A stretch of DNA of 64,000 bases from Nectonema munidae (GCA_030549495.1 JAUIRK010001009.1:62001-126000), one strand, 5' to 3'. Counted from the first letter of the stretch, positions 11,088-23,650 are shown. The notes: generated from the letters alone by a model not told the origin. Translations and numbers: made by a program.

Positions 11088-13997
11088 AACATTAAATTCA
11101 AATTGAGTTATAAGATAAAATTGATAAATGAAGCTTCTAGAATTAATATGAGCATATGCAGTCGCACTTCTTTAGTTGAAGCCGGTGGTAAGAGTTAGTT
11201 TTAAAAATTGTAAGTATTTGAAGTCCGAGTAAGATTTTTGTAGGTAGGTAACTCGTCGTCCCTCCGCGTATGCAACCCTCTTTTCATAACGAGATTTTTA
11301 GTGAAAATAAAGTATAATTGCCTTTTTAGTATATTTATGTAGTGCATATTTGTTTATAGATTCGTAGATATGTGCGCTCTATTCTAAACATTTAACTTCA
11401 GCAACGATTTGTAATAAACACATCATCCTAATTCTTTTCAATTTTACTGGAAATAGGATGTGTGATCTCTGATGCTAATATCGATTTTTGTCAAATAACT
11501 CTAAACTGATAAAATAAGTTGCATCTTTAGCAATAAGTAGTGGCTGAATACTTGAAATAGTGTTTGTGAAAACCATTCTTTAAATTTTGCATTAGGTTGT
11601 TAGGTATTTGCCAAGTATTTATCAATTATAGATATTCCCCCATTTTTTCGTTACACGGTTGTGTTATATCAAGGGTTGCTCTCTCTATCTGCGCTATAAT
11701 AGATGACAACATTATAAGATGTTTGAATATTTATTGGTTCGTGGCTTTGAAAATTGCAGTGTTAAACACGTGGCGTTCCTACAGTGAGGGCAGCCATGAC
11801 AGATTTGGCTAAAAACATTTTCGTTTTAACTAAACATTTTCATATATTTTAGAAACTTTATCACTGTAAAGGCCAAATCCATTCAAAAATTTAAATACAC
11901 AAATGAAGAAATATGATAGTTCAAGTTGCATGCCTGTTTTACTACTGAATTTTCAAAAAGTTAGGTAGTTCTTTCAACATTATTTTGCCCAAAAAACTGA
12001 ACTGTAGCATCATTAAAAAAATATATTTTAGTTTCCTATAAAATTTTAGAAAAAATTGAACCAATTTTATCCAATTTTATCCACTTTTCATAATTGATGA
12101 TGAAAATTACTTTTATAAATGTATTTCCCTTTTTCTTTCACGCACTGAAAGTTATCAATTCAATTACTATTCTAAATCCTTAAATAATAATAAGAAAGAT
12201 AATAAAATATTTTGACTTGAATATCTAGAATTAAGTTGCGATTTGAGTTCTCGTTCACACATAGTTTATTTATACACTACAGCTGCCATTAGTCAGGCTC
12301 CTACCCTTTCAGTTTTCTAAATATTTTTAAAAATTCATCATTATACTAACTATATGGATGGTGATAGATGGGTGGTAGTCATCATAAATGATCATAAATG
12401 GATATGTCTGTGTTCACTGAAAAACAAGCAAAGACCAAAATATTGCCAAAACCGAAAAAGTAGAGCGCGTCCGAATTCTCATCATTTAAAAAAAATGAGT
12501 TGTATGATGAAATTTATTTAAAAAATAATGCCATTCTCCTAAAGTACAAAAATGGTAAAGATTGTTGTGAAAAAGCACAACCTCAATCTGCGTTTGAAGA
12601 AGTATTAAAAATAATAGTATACTTGTCTTAAAGCTTATAAAAGAAGTTTCTTATTTACAAAGTTTTGATAAGAAAGGAAAACATAGAAGGAAAAACATTT
12701 TTGAAAGCATTGGTCAACCCATTCAATCGCACGACAACAAATTCCACAATAATCCATTGCATAAAGCATTCTTTTGAATGAAGAAAAAGCATTTATTCGC
12801 ATGAAACAAAGTGGGCTAGTTTTTATATGTCCGTTTAAACTTTAATTTTTGTAAAAAATCGCAAAATTAAAAAAGGAATGTCAAGTATCAATACTGTTCG
12901 AAGTATGGCTTTGGCTGGAGAAAAATTTGTCACTTAAAACGGGCATGTTTATTACAATTTTACAACTTCCTTATCCATTCAATAATGTGATTCAATCGGT
13001 CAAATCTTTTTTATACTGGAATGGTGTTCTTTATTATTTTATGTTAAAGGCTTTTCACCAAAGATGTTTTGAAATTACTCAAAGTATCGCTGGTTTCCTT
13101 TATAAAAATTCTTTTTAAAATCCAAGCATTTAATATAGTTACATCAATTAGATGAAAAAAGGATAGTATAGTGTTGACAGATGTTCGGGTTTTCGGTATT
13201 GTTCCAATTTTGGCGTCACTAATTGGAGGATTTATAAGAATCCCGCTTTTTCTTCCGCTAATCTTATATGATATTCAAGGTCGAATTACATTCCAAGGAT
13301 AAAGCTATTTTCAATTTTTCTAGACTTGAATTGCATTTGATTTTTTTGATATCTTTATTTTAATCAACATCATTGAACACTTAGTCACTTTTGAATGTTT
13401 TCATCATCCATTTGGTTCAACAGTTCATTAATTATATGTCATTTAGTGTAAAAAGGATATATAATTTAAACATAGTGCTATATTTAAAAATATGTCACAT
13501 ACATAGAGTATTCTTAACGCGGTCTAAAAATTAAGAAATGGAAGCGGGATAACAACATTTAGAGTAATATTTCAAGATTAAAATGAAAATTTTTTACTTT
13601 AAAAGTTGATAAAAAAACTAAAATATTGACATTAAACAAATTTTAGGTTGCGTGATAATGGAGCCAATATGAGACGAGCCATAGAAACTCATCAACATTG
13701 AACAATCAAAAAGCAGTAGTTCAGACTCAGAAAATTCTGAATCAAAATTCGAAAATGAAGATAAGCAAAGCCAAATATAATTTATTGAAGAAATATACCA
13801 TATGAGATATATGGAAAATTCTCTACAACTTGAAGTGAAAGATGGTCTCAAAAGTTAGAATAATTTTTAAAATAAGTTACGAAACATCGCTAAGTGTTCC
13901 TCATAGCGATGTAATTTTGAAAGGAAGACCTGGTAAAGGCATGAAGATAGACACTCCAACAAGATGGGGTAGGTTAAGTTGAACTGAGTGACGATCA
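11088..13997. other. AT-rich DNA without recognisable gene
   Basis: Several short open frames occur here on both strands (for example 12927-13118 on plus and 13618-13851 on minus), but none shows a motif, splice context or codon pattern that I would trust. It is probably decayed transposon and spacer sequence. Confidence 0.4.
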
Positions 13998-14340
13998 ATT
14001 TAATTTAATTTAATTTAATTTAATTAAGTTGTTTTGTGGCGTTCGCACCCATCCTTTCGGATATCGTGGCCCGCCCGGAATGCTGAGTCCAAGTCTAACT
14101 GGACTTTCCATCCCACTAAACACCTACAGGCCCTTGTTACTGCATAGCTATACCTTGTTATATATATTATTTTACAAGAATTTATGTTACAATATATAAA
14201 TACATCTGAGTGAACGATACAATCCTAACGCGAACACGCTCCCAATTTGGTGTCTAGTGATAGCTTGATTACTAACCACGTAGAATCGGGTCGCTAGAGT
14301 ACTACCTAACCGTAAAAACCTTTGAATTCTTCAGAGGAAG
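13998..14340 (-). mobile_element. Retroposon-like 3' end with (AATTA)n tail
   Basis: A 300-base segment of balanced base composition, unlike its surroundings, ends on the minus strand in a pentanucleotide run (13998-14025). A GC-moderate body with a short tandem tail resembles the 3' end of RTE-type LINEs or a dependent SINE. I see no tRNA-like promoter boxes and no reverse transcriptase here. Confidence 0.45.
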
Positions 14341-14349
14341 AAAACCAGG

Positions 14350-14950
14350 GTAAAAAAGCGGCACGTCGGATCAGTGGGAGCAAGTTAGTTTGATCATTTC
14401 AATTCTTGACACTCTTTATGAAACTACTTTATTTCAGGATCAAAATACTACAGCAGGTGAAGTTTCTTTAATATGGAGAAAAACTATATTTGATTTGGAA
14501 GCAGTAGGTGAAAAGACTCGAGATTTTGTAAAAAGTTTAAAGAAGAGTGAAGAAAAATTATTATAAAAGAACATCCTATTAAATGCAATTTGAATTGATG
14601 TTGCTTCTAGAGTTCTTTTATCCAAGATTGAAAAAGAAAAAGCAAAAAAAACACATGAAGAAGTAAATGAACGAATCAAATCGTTATGCTTCTTTAGTTA
14701 TTGATAACAGTAGTCCCCCTGTTGCAGACCATAGTCAGGCTTCGAAAATAGAACCAATTCCAAATTTTAAGAGTTTTTTGATAAAAGTTACATAGATTGA
14801 TTTTATGAACAGTTTCAAACGGTTTAATTTTAAATAATATCAAAAAAAATGTTCTTTTTCAGGCTGAAGCACTTTTAGTTTATACTTTATAGGAAGTGAG
14901 AAGCGAAAGCACTTATTTTTATACCGCTTCCACATCTCTGCTTAAAAGTA
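14350..14950 (+). pseudogene. hAT transposase relic
   Basis: The plus strand reads WEQVSLIISILDTLYETTLF and QDQNTTAGEVSLIWRKTIFD, the W..V..L...L.....T...Q pattern that precedes the hAT catalytic end. Further on come VASRVLLSKIEKEKAK and NERIKSL, where hAT proteins usually have a DPR.K.LL block. Stops and shifts break the frame. Confidence 0.6.
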
Positions 14951-15578
14951 TGAAAACAGAATAACAGAAGATAGCAAATAGTAAAACAAAGCTAAAACAA
15001 TAAAATCAATGCTTAACTTCGTTGAAATATGCCAATTGTTTGATTTATGAGCAATTATATGAATACACTTATAACATTGTTAAAACAAACATTGCGCACG
15101 AATGGGTATATCCTGATTCTTTGGAAAAAAGGTCAAAATAAAACAATGCAAAAGATTTAAAAAGAATGTAAAGTGAGGGCAAAAAGAGTTATATGCTGTA
15201 AAAAACAATGATGAATTATATATAATAGATAGACATCTAAACGTGAAACAAATTTTACAGAATTCGTTCAAATGAAGTTACATCCACACCCTTTTTGGCA
15301 ATAAGTTCAAATGGTGAAAACACTATTCTCAATCAGGGGCGCACATCCTCAAAATTATTGGGGGGGCGAAATTTTTTTCTTGCAATTTTCAAAATTAGTG
15401 GTCTGGAAATACCACGGGAGACCAAATATTCAAGCAATCCTTTAAAATAGAGTGTACTCAGCGCATACCTAAAGTCCAAAATTTATAAGACTACTTTATA
15501 TTTTTTTTTACAAAATTGGTGAATTTAAATATTATACTTCCAGCGAAAATATTTTAATTAAATTTGCATATCGAATAT

Positions 15579-16168
15579 GGTGCTCAGAATAAATGCCCCC
15601 AATTAAAAAGTAGGAAAAAATGCCCCAATTAAAAAGTAGGAAAAAATGCCCCCAGTAAAAATGCCCCAATTTAAAATTAGGAAAAAATGCCCCAACACAA
15701 AAAATTATTAATTAAAATTTTTAAAAAAGATATGTCAAATAAAGATTTTTTGTAAAAAAAAAAGTCAACTTTTCATCTAAAACATTTAAAATTTAATTAA
15801 AGTAAACTAAAAAACTCAGCATACGACAATTTTTTAAATACAAAAAAATTTTTTATAAAGCAGCAAATATTTTTAGACTTTGTGTGTATCAGAACACTAT
15901 CTAAATATAATTTGTATTTTAACTGATTTTAAGAACGCATTCCCACAAATCTGCACCTTTGCTATTGTTTTCAAGAACTTTATAAAGAAAAAACCCTATA
16001 GATTAAGAAATTTTAGAAATTTAGCCTTTCAAAACGGTACAAAATAAAAATAATTATATAATTAAAAAAAATCCTAAAAATCAAAAATTAGGGGGCATTT
16101 TTTCCCACTTTTTAATTGGGAGCATTTATTTCAGGGGCATTTTTCTGGGGGCATTTTTACCTACAACC
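15579..16168. mobile_element. Word-repeat MITE with 9-base target duplication (Mutator-like?)
   Basis: The ends are GGTGCTCAGAATAAATGCCC and GGGGGCATTTTTACC..AACC. Next to each end the word ATGCCCC(C)AATTAAAAAGTAGG is repeated in tandem on the left and inverted on the right. ATCGAATAT flanks both sides (15570-15578 and 16169-16177). A nine-base duplication suggests a Mutator-like element. It has no coding capacity and is inserted in the larger hAT element. Confidence 0.72.
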
Positions 16169-16705
16169 ATCGAATATAAAAAAATCCAAAAATGTTAGGG
16201 GGTTTAATAGGCTTTTCATTTGAAAATTAAGTAGTCTACCAGGCACATTACAGGAATTGATGAAAGGATATTTGATTCATAGAGAAAACAAATAACTGAA
16301 GGTTGGGTAGTTTTATATGAGTGAATGAAGTCTAAAGGCAAAGAGTCTACTAGACACCCTGCGATGTTTATATGAAAAAATGTGATTGATTCAGGGGCAA
16401 GGGTATAAAACGAAGTTATAATTGTGCAAACAAAAATAAAACAAAAAATTAAGATCGCATTATTTCATTTTACTCAGCATTATTCAAAAATAGTTTAAAA
16501 GCTAAATTGATACAAGCTACAAAAATCTACAAAAAGTAAAATAACTGATAACATTTTGCAATGATTTGCCTTTTATAATAACTTTTAAGGAAAAAAAGTC
16601 TATCAGAAAAAGTTATAGAGCTTCAACAAAAACTAAAAAATTTTAGAGCATAACTAGTTTTTTGAAAACTAATTTGATGTATCCTCTACAGCATACTCTA
16701 TGGGT

Positions 16706-16852
16706 GGCATGGCAGTTTGGTTGAGATGATGGACTGGACATAGCACGGAAGCCTCTGGATTCGATTCCTCATCGATACGAATTTGTTCATAGTTTGACAT
16801 AAGCGGTACATCAGTGCCTGGTCAATGAAAATACATCCGCTGTACCTTACCT
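16706..16852 (+). mobile_element. tRNA-derived SINE, family B, inside the hAT element
   Basis: A pol III B-box (GGATTCGATTCC) lies about 50 bases after a box A-like segment (TGGCAGTTTGGTTGAGATG). It is followed by a tail domain ending AATACATCCGCTGTACCTTACC. The same unit occurs at 51380-51515, and a related one with a different head at 23413-23564 and 43952-44095. Confidence 0.75.
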
Positions 16853-17085
16853 TTTACTCAAAATTGAAAAATTTGCTACATAATTAACATAAGAGAGAAA
16901 GGAAACAAAATAAACTAATAAAGCAATTTTCACTATTTTAAAATAGAACCGTCTGTTCTCAGAATAATTTCAAAATAATAGGAGGCATAAAGAATTAGTT
17001 TATTTGATATTTTCAAGTTTTTATAAGCAGCAAAAGCCAACCTTTAAGTAGCTAGCCCTTATAATTAAAAAATTATTTAAATAAC

Positions 17086-17445
17086 GGTCGACAGACATTT
17101 CGCCTCATAGACAATTTGCCCCCTGACAAATTGTCTCATAGGCTATTAGTTTCATCCATCTTTGCTTATTATGTGTAAAATTATTAAAAAATTTTATATT
17201 CTTGTTTATTTTATCTCTATTAAAATATTTCAAATTAATCAATTTATCTCTTAATTTTTTAGAATTGTCCATGAGACAAAATGTCTTATGAAAATAACGG
17301 GGCGAATTGTCCATGAAACAAAATGTCTTATGAAAATAATGGGGCAAATTGTCCATGGGACGAACTGTCTTATGAAAATAATGGGCCGAATTGTCCATGG
17401 GACGAAATGTCTTATGAAAATAATGGGGCGAAATGTCCGAGGACC
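17086..17445. mobile_element. Word-repeat MITE with a 42-base tandem array
   Basis: Inverted ends GGTCGACAGACATTTCGCC and GGCGAAATGTCCGAGGACC bound the element. From 17262 the unit GAATTGTCCATGRGACRAAA..TATGAAAATAATGGGGC repeats with an exact period of 42 bases (17262, 17304, 17346, 17388, with a partial fifth at 17430). The minus-strand open frame across the array is a by-product of 42 being divisible by three. The flanks (AAATAAC and AAACTAAC) are a possible decayed target duplication. Confidence 0.75.
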
Positions 17446-17962
17446 AAACTAACATAAATCAAAGTATACGAGAAAAGAAAATATTGCGTTTTTTTTTGAA
17501 TATTTGTCTACAAATAAAATTCTGACAACTGTCATAAATAGACCAAGTACATTTTTAACAACTGAAACATTTTGTTTCGATATTATATTTTTATTATAAT
17601 AATCAACAAATTTTCTTAAAAAAAGTGATTTGATTATGTACAGTGTTACTTATAAAATTTAACAATCGAACATTATAAAAAACATCTCTGCTTAAATATT
17701 AAGCAAATAGAGTATTCTTGCTTTTAAAGTGAATAGATAATCAAAATATTCATACCCAGATAACTATTTAAAAAAATTTCTTGACTTGAAAAAATTAAAG
17801 TTTTCAAATGTTACAAAATGTAGCAAACGTAGTGATAAAGATTAAATGACTTTTGTTGAAAAAAAATTCTTACCGCGAGTCTAACAATATTCATTGATAT
17901 AAAATTGTAACGATTGAAATTTTCGCCCCCCCCCCCACGGGATGTGCGCCCTTGTTCTCAAT

Positions 17963-19289
17963 GTTGACAAAACATTTTACTTATGTGAGATATACCTGAC
18001 TGTCAGAACTTTTGAGCATTCAGGAAACAATAGAAAAAATTGCATTCATTTTCCTACACTCCCTGCTCTTATGATGATGATTTATGAAAAATCTGAGCAT
18101 CAAAATTTTTCAATGAGCTAAAGCAGAATTTGTTTAAGTTATCACCTCATATAATACGTTGCGAAAAAGAGAAAGCTTTTAAAATAAGTCTTGGTTTTAA
18201 ATTTTCAAAGAATCTTTAAGACAATGTAGCTGCACATTAAAAGAACGAAGAAAATTTTTATCCAAGTGTTTGATGTGCAAGAATTTGTTACCTTTGAAAC
18301 TTATAGATAGATGCCTACAAAATCTTAAAAGCAAAGAACTCCTTCAAAATTACTTCAGAGAACATATAGTATGAAAACTGAAGCAAACTGTTTGTACTTA
18401 TATCCTTATACATCTTTAATGTTGTTGTTATCGGCCCTAGATCACTCTATCTCATTATTAGAGTAATGTATGAGTCAAATGAAAGTCACTAAATCATTAG
18501 TAGTGTTAATGGGAAGACTTTAGATCTTCTCTGATTGATTAAAACGATTTATGATGAGGTTGTAAACCAATGTATTGTGATATATAGAGAGATCATTGGA
18601 AAGGGAAAATTGAACTTCATGAAAACATTAAAAAATATGTGATTTCGGGTAATTGGATAAAGAAAGTAAAACACTTGAAAGCATAATGTAACGTCATATG
18701 AAAAGAAGAGTAGGATTTGGCTCGAACGCATTTAAAAGGTCGTCTTCTATTCTATCTTAACCCCATTCGTGATGAGTTATTTTTATTTCCTCAGTGACAG
18801 CGGGAGGGGGGGGGGGGCTATTAAAATATTGTACAAAATTCTCGCGTATACCCACCAAATAATTGATTGCGAATCTAGTGTCATTTATTTTTAATGAGTA
18901 TCAATCAAACCTGTCAAAAAATTAATCAAACTAATCAATCAATGCCAAATATACAAACTTGAAAATATATTATACATCCCTCATTTTTTGGGTTAATATT
19001 GTCTTAATTTATATAATAAACCAAGTTTGGTGATTAATTCATCCAAAATATTTTACATGTCAGTAAATAAACTTTCACAAGTGACTTATTTAGGAAAAGT
19101 CACAAAGTTTGAAGGCATATTACATGTGTATTAAATAAATTATACATTTTTCTTAGATCATATTTATTTATTTATACCACAAAATACATGCAACAGTGTC
19201 TGTAACTTTCAATAAAAAATTGAGATTTTCTATTGCTTTTGGAGAAAAGATTTTATAGATGTTTGCTTAAAACATTTTTGATTAGACTG
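17963..19289. other. AT-rich DNA without recognisable gene
   Basis: This contains a long G run near 18807 that resembles the G tracts near hAT ends, but no partner terminus could be paired with it. No coding signal was seen. Confidence 0.35.
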
Positions 19290-20620
19290 TGATTAGGTTC
19301 AGCTGATCTTCCAGTATAGTCCACCAGGAATATCTTTATTTGCACAAAAATGATGCTGTGGAAAATGTAATGAGCTCTGGAGGCGTAGGTGAGGTATCAT
19401 CGTCATCATGATCACCACCGTCAGCTGTATCAGAAGATTCGTTTCTTTTGACGTCAGTAGGATTTCTAAGCAACTTCTGCTCCCAGTTGACATCTAAAGG
19501 TTCATTTACTTCCAGGTCGTTGTCCATTCTTGTGTACTCTTGGGGCTGGTGATGGGATCTTCAATGTGTGCACTGGGCAGATGGAGAAGTTCTGCAAGAT
19601 TACTGTTGTCTTCTTTGTCATTTTCTGGAACCTCAACATTAAAAACACCACAATTTTCAAAGCACTTAGTGACAGTGGACGATTTAACATCATTCATAGA
19701 ATCATGAGAATCCAACACACTAATACCTTTCACTAGCTCAGAAATTTCTTCACTGTTGTTGATGCTGTTGAGCACGAAACAAAGCATGCGTTTTTTGTAG
19801 TGCATTTTAAATGTTTTAATAGTTCCTTGATCTAAAGACTGGAGTATAGATATACAGTTTTCAAGGAGGAAGACAAGTTTGACGTTGCTGTACGATCCGG
19901 GTAAATGTGACGCAAGGTTATCCAACAAAAGCATCACATTCCTGTGCTGGGCTTTATTTTTTCGTTGAAAGTTTTTATCCAGTAGTTAAACACGTTGCCT
20001 ATTAACCAGGCTTGTTTTTTCAAGATTAATGTTTTTGAAGCAACGGAGTTTTCGGGCTTTACCAATGACAACACCAGGTTAAAATTCACCAAATTAATTG
20101 ACGTGAGAGCGTACTTTACAAGATTTTACACAGGTGCACGTATCTCCTTTGTATGCAAGAGTTTTGTCAGGAAGCGCACGAAAGGTTAGTCCAAAGTAAG
20201 GTTATGTAAGGCTTCCAGGAGAATATCCATCTAGAAGTTGGGGGAGCTTAGAAAACAAGTCAGTTACAGTATCATCATCTACTTCAATACCTTTATCGCT
20301 GATAACGTAAAATGTGATGTGCCTCTTGGAAAACTTTGTTAGTCAGCCACACAAAGCTTTGAAGTAGCTCAATCCAAGTTTTTCAGCCGCTACACGAGCA
20401 TGTGCATGAAAAAGTGGCCCACGCATAGGAAAGTTTATCTATCGAGCCTTTTGAAACCACTGCGGCACATTGCCTTCCATTCACTTGTTAAACGAGTGCA
20501 CAGTCGTTTTCGATTAGAATTGACATTTTCCTCGTAGGAGACCATGTATTTCGCTTTACGTTTTATTGTTTGCTGTATGAGTCTTTCCAATACCGAATTC
20601 TTGCGCCAATTTAGATGAAT
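19290..20620 (-). pseudogene. Tigger/pogo (Tc1-mariner superfamily) transposase relic
   Basis: Minus-strand pieces appear in the order of a Tigger/Jerky protein: LAQEFGIGKTH (CENP-B-type helix-turn-helix, near 20600), WFQKAR and RGPLFHAHARVAAEKLGLSY (second DNA-binding domain and linker, near 20400), then at 19506-19937 LLLDNLASHLPG, VKLVFLLENCISILQSLDQG and TIKTFKMHYKKRML. In the last block DN is the second catalytic aspartate region and L.P..TS.LQ.LDQG the third. Multiple stops and shifts make it dead. It once cut and pasted DNA at TA sites; nothing suggests host use. Confidence 0.88.
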
Positions 20621-22524
20621 GCAGATAGCAAAATTTAAGTTTTTTATACACTTGTTAATCCAATGCTTAATATTTATAATTATATTAAAGTTCTTTTAAA
20701 AAAGGTAATAAAAAACAAAAATTTACATTCAAAAATATAAAACAATATTCAAAAATTAAATAAATGATAAAGATAGAGACTAAATCTATTTTGTATGGTT
20801 ATTCACAAAAAATAATTATCTATATAACACTGAATAAATTAATGTTAAAAAAATATAGTATTGAACTTATAAAAATATTCAATATACAAAACAACTTAAA
20901 ATCTATTTATTGTTAAAAAAATTCAGAATTATATTTATTAATTTATAAAAAAAATCGTCTTCAAGTCAAAAACTATTTTATTTAAAAAAAATTAAAGCAT
21001 TAAAAAAATTAAAAGATCTAAAAATTCACTATTAAAAATAGGTTAGGAAAAATTTTTGAAATTGTTTTCAAACTGAGGAAATTATAACTTTAAATTTTAT
21101 AATAATTATAAACAAAAGCGTTTTACAGTTTAAACCTTAAATATAAAGTTAAAGTTAAAGAGTAAATATGATATAGATTGTGTAATAGAGTAGTGTTAAA
21201 GCAAACTAATTTGTGTGCTACAATCGTGATAAAAGAAACAATCTTTTACACACAATATATTTCACAGTAATTATAATGAAATTTGAAAAAACTGATTGCC
21301 ATTTTGTTATAGGTTTTCACAACCGATCAGGTAATTAATGTAGTCACCGGTTGCAGTTAGGAATAAGCGAAAAATACATAGCAATGGTAAAACTTAGGAC
21401 TTTAATTTTATGTCCGCGAACTTGATCTGTAAGCACTGCGGAGATGCCTGCATAGGGAGATTCTACTTTGTAATTTTAGAATTTTTCCTTATTAACTTAT
21501 ATCATTGTCCACTACCTTAAGAGTCAGATATGCTGTATACCATATATTAAGCTGCATATGCTTTTAACGCATGTTTTTAAAAGAATTATTAACAATTATA
21601 AAAAATTAGAACGAAATTAAAATTTTATTTTGTTTAAATATCAATATTTTTTAGGGGGATAATTCGCCTTTAGAAAAATTAGGCTTCAAGATCATTTAGA
21701 TTTAAGACAATATTAATATCAATATATTTAGAGACAGAATTTCCTTGAGGCCAAATTGACTTGCTTCCGTTTTTATTTTTATATCTATTATAATTTGAAA
21801 ATTCTCAACTATTGAATTTGAAAATAAACAGGCAGGGTCTAAAAACAAAACCATTCAAATAGAGTGAAAGAATTTACAATGTATATAAGATAGATAGTGC
21901 ATAGAATTATAACTCGTCAATCTTTGATATAAAAATTAAATTCAAGTTTTAAATTACTAAATAGTTTATTAATTATTGATTTAAACAAATTGAAATACTT
22001 ACATTTTTAAGTAAAAACAGGATAGAATTTTTTGAGGATATATATTTCACTTTTGAAACTTCTAAAGTATCCATTAAATAGTTGGAATAAAAAAATAAAA
22101 AATTTAAATAAAAAAATTTTATAGCAAGCTATAGTAGTATATTAGTCAATTTTTTACTTATAAAAATATTTAAAAAATTACACCTAATCAAACCATATCA
22201 GTCAGTGGAAGATCATTACAGGTGAATTGCATCAATGAACAAAACCATAAAAAAATGATATCAAGTTCAATAACTATAACATATTTTTTTCTCAATGAAC
22301 AGAGAACAACAGAGAATGGTATCCCTGTAGTCATGTCTTCATGCTTCCACTGTTCCATTTGTAACTGATTATGTCATCTAAGTATAAATTTTGCAAATTG
22401 TGAAACACGTGGAAGATTTACATATAAGTAGAGAAAATCATGCATGGAAAAGTAAATGGATTGACATTCAAAGATGGTTAAGATAGGGTTGTCTCTATTA
22501 GTCGGCATGTTTTAGTCATGCCCG
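20621..22524. other. AT-rich DNA without recognisable gene
   Basis: Very AT-rich sequence. I found no motif, repeat pair or open frame worth naming. Confidence 0.45.
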
Positions 22525-22721
22525 AATATTGTTAGTTTTAGAGTTTGTGTTTGTATAGTTGGAATATAGTTAGTCTTATAGTTTATAGTTTTAGTTTGTA
22601 GGTTTGTATAGTATAGTTAGAATATTATTAGTGTTAGAGTTAGTGTTAATATAGTTTGAATATTGTTAGTGTTAGAGTTAGTATAGTTAGGATATTGTTA
22701 GTCTTAGAATAAGTATAGTAG

Positions 22722-23133
22722 CACTGGCGGATTTAAAGGGGCGGAATCGGTGTACGCCCCCCCTTCCCCCCAAAATTGGATTGCCAATTGCTTGAAAATT
22801 TATTTGATCTAATTCTTTTCGTAGGACTCAAATATTATGATGATTTCTGTAACTCGTTTTTTAGATTCAATCTTCCTCTAAATTTGAGAAGCTCTAAAAA
22901 GTTTTTAATGTTTATATCGTAGTTAAGTGTGACACTTATTAATTTTATATTATCCAATTTTTTTTTGTAAATTTATTATTTAAACACATCAAGTTTTACC
23001 ACATCAATTCACTTCGCAGTTCAATGAATAAGGATCATTTTACTCTCATTCTTCTAATTTTGTTAAAGCTTAAATTTATATGTTTGAAATTTAAGTTCAA
23101 GTTTAGTAAAATCCGCCACCCCCCCCCCCCCCC
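22722..23133. mobile_element. hAT-like insertion with GGCGGATTT / AAATCCGCC ends
   Basis: The left end CACTGGCGGATTTAAAGGGG and right end GTAAAATCCGCCACCCCC form the inverted CACTGGCGGAT-type terminus common in hAT elements, each next to a C or G run. The flanks belong to the tandem array, so a target duplication cannot be told from array words. Confidence 0.6.
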
Positions 23134-23412
23134 TTAATGTTAGTATAGTTAGATTATTGTACTGTTAAAGTTAGGATATTGTTAGTGTTAGAGTAGGTTT
23201 TAATATAGTAAGAATATTTTTAGTGTTAGAGTAAGTTTTAGTATTGTTGCATTATTGTTAGTGTTAGAGTTAGTGTTAGTATAGTTAGGATATTTTTTTG
23301 TTTTAGAGTGAGTGAGTGTTAGTATAGTTAGAATATGTTAGTGTTAGAGTTAGTATAGTTAGAATATTGTTAGTCTTGGAATTAATGTTAATTAACTCCA
23401 AAATTATTAACA

Positions 23413-23564
23413 AGGGTGTGTGAGTAAGGTTGGTTAGATACTGGGTTTCGATAACTCAATGTCGTGGCTTCGATCACGTAACAAGCCTGCTTTCTTAATA
23501 GTTCGATACAAGCGGCGCAATTGTGCCTTCTCGATGAAAACACCCCACGGTACCTTTACCTTAA
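23413..23564 (+). mobile_element. tRNA-derived SINE, family B, head variant 2
   Basis: The unit reads GTGAGTAAGGTTGGTTAGATAC, a B-box-like GGCTTCGATCACG, then CGGCGCAATTGTGCCTTCTC and a tail ending CACCCCACGGTACC. It matches the reverse complement of 43952-44095, where the B-box is a perfect GGGTTCGATCCC. Confidence 0.75.
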
Positions 23565-23650
23565 TATAGTTTGAATATTGTTAGTCGTAGAGATAGTGTT
23601 ATTATAGTTAGAATATTTTTAGTGTTAGAATTAGTATAGTTAGAATATTA

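Larger units (their letters stand above)
15334..17954. mobile_element. 2.6-kb hAT element, non-autonomous, with nested insertions
   Basis: The left end reads CAGGGGCGCACATCC and the right end GGGATGTGCGCCCTTG, an inverted terminal pair; long G and C tracts sit just inside each end next to GCGAAA/TTTCGC. Both flanks are TTCTCAAT (15326-15333 and 17955-17962), an exact 8-base target duplication. There is no transposase frame. Inside lie one MITE-like insertion (15579-16168), a SINE (16706-16852) and a second word-repeat element (17086-17445). A truncated inverted copy lies at 50026-51585. Confidence 0.88.
22525..23650. repeat. Degenerate tandem array of GTTAGTGTTAGAG / ATAGTTAGAATATT words
   Basis: The words GTTAGTGTTAGAGTTAGT and ATAGTTAGAATATTGTTAGT recur about every 30-40 bases through 22525-22720, 23140-23400 and 23570-23650. 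Two insertions split the array: a hAT-like element (22722-23133) and a SINE (23413-23564). It is a decayed minisatellite. Confidence 0.8.

Noticed and set aside
17105-17455. 116-codon open frame with repeated MDNS..YFHKT units
   Set aside because: It is translation of a 42-base tandem array inside a MITE; the period keeps the frame open by arithmetic.
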